NCBI GenBank assembly: GCA_044227605.1
Contig: JBGAWJ010000045.1
Coordinates: 1 to 11,266, forward strand
From: JAEUKQ01 sp044227605
GTDB lineage: Bacteria > Pseudomonadota > Alphaproteobacteria > JAEUKQ01
DNA: 11,266 nt
Reading direction: 5' to 3'
This document shows, in pieces, positions 6,584-11,266 of the stretch. The position numbers and the translations under genes were made by a program. Numbering within the stretch: the first letter of the stretch is position 1; the number at the start of each line of letters is the position of its first letter. The notes under the pieces were generated by a model that was not told the DNA's origin, searched no databases, and saw nothing but the letters and a program-made list of their open reading frames with translations.

Positions 6584-7504
6584 ATGTATAGCTTGGCTCA
6601 TTTATCCGACCTGCATTTGTCTTTTCATCCCTCAAACCCTTTTTATTTACTAAATAAAAGGTTAATAGGGTTCCTATCCTGGCAATTCAACCGTCGGCAC
6701 ATCCATTTAAAAACTGTCCTGGAAAGCTTAAAAACCGACCTGCACCAACAACAAACGGATCACATGGTGATCACGGGTGATATCGTCAATATTTCCTTGC
6801 CGGAAGAATACAAAAATGCCGCCAACTGGCTGGAACAATTGCAAGATCCCGAACATTTGAGTGTTATACCAGGAAATCATGATTTCTACACACACGTCCC
6901 CCTTGATCAATCCTTCAATTGCTGGAGAAGCTATATGCAGGATGACATAGGCAATGATCGTGCAACTGGTCAAACAGTGATTTTCCCTTATGTGCGGCAA
7001 CGGGGGCCGTTGGCCATCATCGGTGTGTCGACCGCTTGCCCCATGCCACCCTTCAGTGCAGCAGGCCTAATCGGCGATCGTCAATTGGAAAAGCTTGAGC
7101 AGATTTTGTCAGGCTTATCGGGGCAAGATTATTGCCGGATTATTTTGATGCATCACCCCCCCTTTTCTAGTGACCGCCATAAACGCAAACAATTAAAAGA
7201 TATTCAGCCCTTTCTTGAAATAATCCGTAGGCATGGGGCTGAATTGATCTTGCATGGCCATATGCATGTTTCTTCGTTGCGGGCGGTTGATGGCCCTGCT
7301 GGTGACGTGCCTGTCATTGGCGTACCCTCAGCCTCCGCCAGCCTTAAAAACCCCAAAGGTTATGCACGCTATCATCTATATGAAATTTCAAAGTTGCCTG
7401 AGGGTTGGAATATCCACGTGCGTGTCCGGGGCTTGTCCCGGAACTTATTATCCCCCTTTATAGAGGAAGGCAATTTTGATATTGTCGTCCCGGTATCACA
7501 CTGA
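6584..7504 (+). CDS. Calcineurin-like metallophosphoesterase
   Basis: This is a 306-aa cytoplasmic metallophosphoesterase without signal peptide or membrane segment. All metal-ligand motifs of the superfamily are present in order: SDLH (Asp9, His11), GD in VITGDIVN (Asp66), GNHD (97-100), His190-His191 in LMHHPP, and GHMH (225-228). These form the two-metal site that hydrolyses phosphomono- or diesters. ATG 6584 is the only start, since the frame is closed by TAA at 6563; the RBS is weak. Related proteins include CpdA/Icc cyclic-nucleotide phosphodiesterases and the lipid A pathway hydrolases LpxH/LpxG, but nothing in the sequence decides the substrate. Its neighbours are membrane-lipid synthesis genes and lptFG, so a lipid phosphate or pyrophosphate substrate is possible; that is context only. 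56 nt separate it from the next gene. Confidence 0.85.
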   Translation: MYSLAHLSDLHLSFHPSNPFYLLNKRLIGFLSWQFNRRHIHLKTVLESLKTDLHQQQTDHMVITGDIVNISLPEEYKNAANWLEQLQDPEHLSVIPGNHDFYTHVPLDQSFNCWRSYMQDDIGNDRATGQTVIFPYVRQRGPLAIIGVSTACPMPPFSAAGLIGDRQLEKLEQILSGLSGQDYCRIILMHHPPFSSDRHKRKQLKDIQPFLEIIRRHGAELILHGHMHVSSLRAVDGPAGDVPVIGVPSASASLKNPKGYARYHLYEISKLPEGWNIHVRVRGLSRNLLSPFIEEGNFDIVVPVSH

Positions 7505-7560
7505 CACCCCATGAATCTGGGTAACCTTTACAAACACTATAATGGATAACAACAGTATAT

Positions 7561-7992
7561 ATGAATGCAACTTTGCTTAAGTTCGGTTACCCGGATACAA
7601 CCATTATAGCTTATCATTATTGGCTGGTTTTATTAAGGCGGCCCCAAATAACCCTTGGCAGCTTGGTCATCGCTGCCCGCGGTGATCAGACCCAGTTGTC
7701 AGAAATTCCCCCGGATGCTTTTAGCGAATTATCGACCGTTATCAAGGCTATAGAGGCAACTTTAAAAAAACTATGGAATTATGATAAATTGAATTATCTG
7801 ATGTTGATGATGGTTGATCCCCACGTCCATTGGCATGTCATCCCGAGATATCAAAAACCCATCCAATGGCTTGGCAACAGTTTCTTAGACACTTCCTGGC
7901 CAAAGCCCCCCGACCTTTCCCTATCTTCGTTCCTGCCCGCTGAAATAGAACAAGAATTAATTTTAAAATTTCAGAACTGTTGGTGTTCATAA
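7561..7992 (+). CDS. Small HIT-like (histidine-triad) family protein
   Basis: This is a 143-aa protein with the histidine-triad motif H-x-H-x-H-x-x: DPHVHWHVIPRY, with His88, His90 and His92. An upstream strand/helix layout (LGSLVIAAR at 32-40, then a long helix FSELSTVIKAIEATLKKL) fits the HIT fold. HIT proteins are nucleotide hydrolases or transferases acting on adenylylated or dinucleoside substrates. The N-terminal part is divergent and no cofactor motif is visible, so the substrate is unknown. ATG 7561 has only a weak RBS. The stop TAA (7990-7992) shares its last base with the ATG of lptF, so the two are translationally coupled. A link to LPS export is only positional. Confidence 0.75.
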   Translation: MNATLLKFGYPDTTIIAYHYWLVLLRRPQITLGSLVIAARGDQTQLSEIPPDAFSELSTVIKAIEATLKKLWNYDKLNYLMLMMVDPHVHWHVIPRYQKPIQWLGNSFLDTSWPKPPDLSLSSFLPAEIEQELILKFQNCWCS

Positions 7993-9233
7993 TGTCGGAT
8001 CAACCTGTCTCGCCTGGGGCTGACTTTAAAAAAAGGCCTTTTCGTTCTTCCCCAATCTTGAATAAACAGATTTTACGTGATCTGTTTTGGCCGTTGACGG
8101 GTTCGATTAGTATTGCCTTAATTGCCTTGCTATTAGAAAGGCTGTTACGCTTAATGGATATGGTCATCAGCAAAGCGGGGCCTTTTTATGTGGTTGCCCA
8201 GATGCTTGGCAATTTAATCCCCCATTATTTAGGCATCGCCATTCCTGCCGCCTTCTTTATAAGCTTAATGTTTGTCAGCATGAAATTAACCCATTATGGG
8301 GAATGGGACGCGATCCAATCACTGGGGGTTGGATTATCGCAATTGCTAAAACCCCTCATGGCGATTGCAGTTATTTTAACAATTATTACTTTTATCGTGA
8401 CAGGTTATTTGCAGCCTCATACACGCTACGGCTACCGGTCGCTTGTTTATCTGATTAATCAAAGCACTTGGAATGCCGCGCTAGAGCGAGGCAGCTTCTT
8501 TTTCGGGCTACCCGACACCGTCATTACGATCGATAACACGCGTATTTTTCAAGATGAACAGGGGGATGGGCAGGAAATTGTAGGGATTTTTATCCGCCAG
8601 GCTCCCCCTCATCAAAACAAAACCACTATCACAGCCGAAAAAGCCCAAGTGCTTCGTACGGCATCTGGAGATCAACTGATTATCCGGTTGCAAAACGGCC
8701 TGCGTTTGACTACAGGCAGACAGGGAGAAATGGATTTATCATCTTTTTCCACTTTCCGGTTACCGCTTAATTTCTCAGCGGTTGGGGAAGAATTTCGCGA
8801 TCGGGGTAGCAAAGGCGGGGAGCGGGAGCTAACCCTTACCGAATTAATTGATTTATTGCCATCCCCCCCTGAACCCTTATCAAAAAACAAAATAATTGCT
8901 GAAATTCATGGGCAAATTGTCCGTAACCTCAGCATTTTAATATTGCCTTTTTGGGCCCTATCCTTTGGGATGACATCCCATCGCCGGAAACCCGGAAGCG
9001 GGGTTATATTAGGGTTGGTTGTGATTATACTTTATAACCAACTGATTGAGCTAGGGTATAACCTGGTTGGCACATCGGGGCTATCCCCCATCTTGGGGTT
9101 GTGGCTGCCATTTTTAATTTTTGGATCACTGGGGATGTGGATTTTTTATTTAAGCGCCTACCGCCCGGGGTTTAATATTATGAATGTACTGGTTAATCAC
9201 ACACCTTTTATAAAACGTTTCTTGGCTCATTGA
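7992..9233 (+). CDS. lptF: LPS export ABC transporter permease LptF
   Basis: This is a 413-aa inner-membrane permease of the YjgP/YjgQ family. A short hydrophilic N-terminal tail (about 30 residues) is followed by TM1 (SIALIALLL), a pair of TMs around residues 60-145, a long periplasmic beta-jellyroll-type domain (about 155-300, largely hydrophilic, with VITIDNTRIFQDE and the acidic/basic segment GGERELTLTELIDLL), and three C-terminal TMs. LptF and LptG together with LptB and LptC extract LPS from the inner membrane and feed the Lpt bridge. ATG 7992 is chosen because it overlaps the HIT stop by one base (TAATG); the in-frame TTG at 7980 lies inside the HIT gene. The long N-terminal tail is slightly unusual. 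lptG follows 13 nt downstream, which supports assigning this copy as lptF. Confidence 0.88.
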   Translation: MSDQPVSPGADFKKRPFRSSPILNKQILRDLFWPLTGSISIALIALLLERLLRLMDMVISKAGPFYVVAQMLGNLIPHYLGIAIPAAFFISLMFVSMKLTHYGEWDAIQSLGVGLSQLLKPLMAIAVILTIITFIVTGYLQPHTRYGYRSLVYLINQSTWNAALERGSFFFGLPDTVITIDNTRIFQDEQGDGQEIVGIFIRQAPPHQNKTTITAEKAQVLRTASGDQLIIRLQNGLRLTTGRQGEMDLSSFSTFRLPLNFSAVGEEFRDRGSKGGERELTLTELIDLLPSPPEPLSKNKIIAEIHGQIVRNLSILILPFWALSFGMTSHRRKPGSGVILGLVVIILYNQLIELGYNLVGTSGLSPILGLWLPFLIFGSLGMWIFYLSAYRPGFNIMNVLVNHTPFIKRFLAH

Positions 9234-9246
9234 TAAAGGATACGGG

Positions 9247-10347
9247 ATGAAAACACTGCGTTGGTATCTATTTAAACTGCACCTGAAATATATTGCGGTA
9301 GCTTTAATTTTTCTGACCAGCTTATTTTTGTTACTGGATATTTCCAATAATGCAGATAGGGTTTTAAGCCAGCATCAACATCATATATCAGCTTTGGGAC
9401 AATATATCCTACTTACTATTCCCAATATCGGAATGCTGATGATGCCTTTTTCGATCTTACTTGCCAGTTTATTGTTTTTATCACGCTTATCGCAGAACCG
9501 CGAGATCGTGGCTGCCAAAGCATGTGGGATCGCTTTCCACCGATTTTTCCTATCTTTAATGCCGGCGGGCATTTTGATGATGGTTTTATTTTTCTTAGGC
9601 GCTGACAAATTAGTCCCCTACACCGCACAAGAACTAGTTTCGTGGGAACAGCAATCTTTTAAATCAAGCGATCCGTTGATTTCCGAAGTTCCCCTGATCA
9701 AAAGTTTATGGTTAAAAGAAGGCAATGATTTTATCGCAATCGGAAATGTGTACGCTGAAGGAACTTACTTAACAGATATTACCCTTTTTAAGCGTGGCAA
9801 AGACAGCAGCCTTTTACAACAAATAACCGCTGAAACCGCCTCATGGCAACCTCATCAAGGCTGGATCTTGCAAAACGGGCAAGTGTTTAATACAGAAACC
9901 CGAAGCCAGAATATTGGCTACAAAGCAGAGCCATTTAAAGAAATGGCCTGGATCACCGCCTTAAAACCAACCAATATTACGGAAATTTCTAAACCCGGCA
10001 GTGACTTGACCCTTTCCGAACTTGATCGTTTTAGCCAGCCCACCTCAATCGGATTTCATCCCCTTTATTATTACGAAAGTTGGTTTTATCGCCGTTTATC
10101 CAGTCCATTTATGTGCCTGATCATGATCTTATTGGCTTCCACTGCCGCCCAATTATTGCCCCGAAAAACGAATATCGCCCAGAATTTGATGATTGGAGTG
10201 GGATTAGGATTTTCTTATTTTGTCATTGACGGGATTATGTTAACTTTTGGCCAATCAGGCATTTTATCCCCCTTAATAGCTGCCATCAGCCCTTTGGGTA
10301 TTTTTGGAGCTATCGGTCTTTGGGGGCTTATGCGGAATGATGCATAA
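9247..10347 (+). CDS. lptG: LPS export ABC transporter permease LptG
   Basis: This is a 366-aa YjgP/YjgQ family permease, partner of LptF. TM1 is at about 14-31 (KYIAVALIFLTSLFLLL). The second and third TMs flank the conserved cytoplasmic coupling segment FLSRLSQNREIVAAKACGI (about 77-95), which contacts the LptB ATPase. A periplasmic domain spans about 130-270, and three TMs follow near the C terminus. ATG 9247 has a good RBS (AAAGGA at 9235-9240, 6-nt spacer) placed just after the lptF stop, so the two genes are one operon. In many alphaproteobacteria lptD follows lptG; here the next gene is a hotdog thioesterase. Confidence 0.9.
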   Translation: MKTLRWYLFKLHLKYIAVALIFLTSLFLLLDISNNADRVLSQHQHHISALGQYILLTIPNIGMLMMPFSILLASLLFLSRLSQNREIVAAKACGIAFHRFFLSLMPAGILMMVLFFLGADKLVPYTAQELVSWEQQSFKSSDPLISEVPLIKSLWLKEGNDFIAIGNVYAEGTYLTDITLFKRGKDSSLLQQITAETASWQPHQGWILQNGQVFNTETRSQNIGYKAEPFKEMAWITALKPTNITEISKPGSDLTLSELDRFSQPTSIGFHPLYYYESWFYRRLSSPFMCLIMILLASTAAQLLPRKTNIAQNLMIGVGLGFSYFVIDGIMLTFGQSGILSPLIAAISPLGIFGAIGLWGLMRNDA

Positions 10348-10388
10348 TATGTTATCGCGTACTTTTTAAATGGCAGGAACGGTTGACA

Positions 10389-10778
10389 ATGGCAACGAAT
10401 TATAATGATTGGCTAGGATATAAAATTGAAGAATGGCGCTTAGGTTTTATTAAAATTTCGCTGCCTTTACGTTCCAACCATTTGAATGCCTTGGATATCC
10501 CTCATGGCGGCATTTTATGTTCGTTGCTGGATATAGGTGCTGGGTTATCGGGCATTTTTCAAGCAGAAAATATGCCACACAAGAACCGGCGGGCTTTGAC
10601 GATTGCCTTGACTAGCCAGTTTATCCGCCAAGCACCTTCAACCGGTACACTCACCGTCATTGGCCAGCAATTGGGCGGTGGCAAAAGGATATTCTTTGCC
10701 TCTGCCCAGATATTTGATCAGGAACAACAGCTAATCGCTAAAGGAGATGGAACCTTTAGATATATCGACACCCTCTAA
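10389..10778 (+). CDS. PaaI-type hotdog-fold thioesterase
   Basis: This is a 129-aa single-domain hotdog protein. The signature NALDIPHGGILCSLLDIGAG contains His39-Gly40-Gly41 and Asp48, as in the PaaI/YdiI acyl-CoA thioesterase family. Later family features are the strand ALTIALTSQFIRQA and the end segment AKGDGTFRYI. It would hydrolyse an acyl- or aryl-CoA thioester in the cytoplasm, probably as an oligomer. ATG 10389 is preferred (AGGA at 10375-10378, 10-nt spacer) over the in-frame TTG 10383, which would sit only 4 nt from the RBS. It lies 41 nt after lptG on the same strand, so cotranscription is likely but a functional link to LPS export is not evident. The acyl substrate is unknown. 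Confidence 0.8.
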   Translation: MATNYNDWLGYKIEEWRLGFIKISLPLRSNHLNALDIPHGGILCSLLDIGAGLSGIFQAENMPHKNRRALTIALTSQFIRQAPSTGTLTVIGQQLGGGKRIFFASAQIFDQEQQLIAKGDGTFRYIDTL

Positions 10779-10780
10779 GG

Positions 10781-10800
10781 GTGGTTGCAACAACGACCAC
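10781..10800 (+). terminator. Hairpin just after the thioesterase gene, weak terminator candidate
   Basis: GTGGT (10781-10785) and ACCAC (10796-10800) form a stem that can extend inward by a T-G and a G-C pair. It starts two bases after the TAA stop. There is no T-run behind it, so intrinsic termination is doubtful. The rest of the 169-nt convergent gap to 10948 shows nothing I can name. Confidence 0.2.
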
Positions 10801-10947
10801 ACCAAACGGCCAAATGATGCCCTAGTTTTTCAATGGTAATTAGCAAGTATTTGATCGAACTGCCCAGGGATTTTCTTTAAGACGAACCATCATCTGTCAA
10901 AGTTAGCAATAGGCACCTTGATTTTTGATGGTCAAATGGACGGCCGG

Positions 10948-11266
10948 TTAAGATGAAGAAACAGTCGCAATCTCAAGCGTAGACGGGGTACACTCAAGTA
11001 ATTGCTGGCATAAATGACGCAAGGCCGAGCGGTTGGTTTGGATCATATGCTCACCTAATAACTTTAATTCGCGAATATTTTCAGCACTGGCATCATCTAA
11101 TTCTTCGTTATTATCCAATCTGGTCTGAAAACGGTAATATTGCCGCCTTCCGTGGGCGGGGGCATGCAACAAAATACTCAACTGATGATCAACCATATCG
11201 CTGGTGCCGTCACACATCAAGGTGAAAACCTGCTGGCCCCAATGGGCAGCGCCCCAATCTTTGGCT
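10948..11266 (-). CDS. Patatin-like phospholipase, C-terminal part (5' end outside window)
   Basis: The minus-strand frame is open to the right edge of the window, giving at least 105 residues. The segment read from the edge, KDWGAAHWGQQ then LMCDGTSDMVDHQL, followed by YYRFQTRL and LDDASAENIRELKLLGE, matches the C-terminal end of bacterial patatin-like phospholipases. In these it usually reads WG...MMDG.SD.VDYQL, then RFQ..L...DDAS.ENI. The catalytic GXSXG serine and the DGG/DGA aspartate lie outside the window, so activity cannot be judged. These proteins are serine-aspartate dyad lipid acyl hydrolases. It converges on the thioesterase gene and ends in a serine-rich tail. The family call rests on recalled C-terminal pattern only. 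Confidence 0.65.
   Translation of the reverse strand, partial: AKDWGAAHWGQQVFTLMCDGTSDMVDHQLSILLHAPAHGRRQYYRFQTRLDNNEELDDASAENIRELKLLGEHMIQTNRSALRHLCQQLLECTPSTLEIATVSSS

Noticed and set aside
7538..7543. Perfect TATAAT ahead of the HIT-like gene, a possible promoter
   Set aside because: No -35 hexamer is found at 16-18 nt and there is no extended -10; it is a chance match in AT-rich DNA.

Overview
The window looks like chromosome of an alphaproteobacterium with moderate-to-low GC (about 43-45% by eye). The evidence is a bacterial sphingolipid gene set (acyl-ACP/AMP ligase, SDR ceramide reductase, serine palmitoyltransferase and a dedicated acyl carrier protein) next to the LPS-export permease genes lptF and lptG. 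The order or species cannot be named from the sequence. No RNA gene, CRISPR array, insertion sequence or phage gene was seen.

Left part (1-6216) is a sphingolipid locus. On the + strand are the 3' end of a fatty-acyl-AMP/ACP ligase (1-488) and a ceramide-reductase-like SDR (485-1435), overlapping by 4 nt. They converge on two minus-strand blocks. The first block is an acyl carrier protein (2529-2828) followed by serine palmitoyltransferase (1466-2518). The second is a tightly packed trio read right to left: a CDP-alcohol phosphotransferase (5005-6198), a lipid kinase (4025-5020) and a Tam41-like nucleotidyltransferase (3022-4020). This resembles the Caulobacter spt/acp/cerR/aasR plus cpgABC region for ceramide and anionic ceramide-phosphoglycerate synthesis. 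That comparison is from memory, not from a search. The ligase would load a fatty acid on the carrier protein, SPT would condense it with serine, and the SDR would reduce the ketone. The trio would phosphorylate the lipid, activate it and add a polar headgroup.

The most striking observation is that the SPT reading frame, although open, lacks about 55 residues in the middle of its PLP domain. The missing part includes the Val-Asp-Glu-Ala segment whose Asp binds the PLP pyridine nitrogen. The gene is probably non-functional, unless this is an assembly artefact.

Between the two minus-strand blocks (2829-3021) lie a probable terminator for the trio and a 17-bp tandem repeat of almost three units. 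A 367-nt divergent spacer (6217-6583) separates the locus from the right part.

Right part (6584-11266): a calcineurin-like metallophosphoesterase, a small HIT-like protein translationally coupled to lptF, then lptG and a PaaI-type hotdog thioesterase, all on the + strand. These converge on the 3' end of a patatin-like phospholipase on the minus strand that runs off the window. Nearly everything in the window concerns envelope lipids: sphingolipid synthesis, LPS export, and acyl-thioester or phospholipid hydrolysis.
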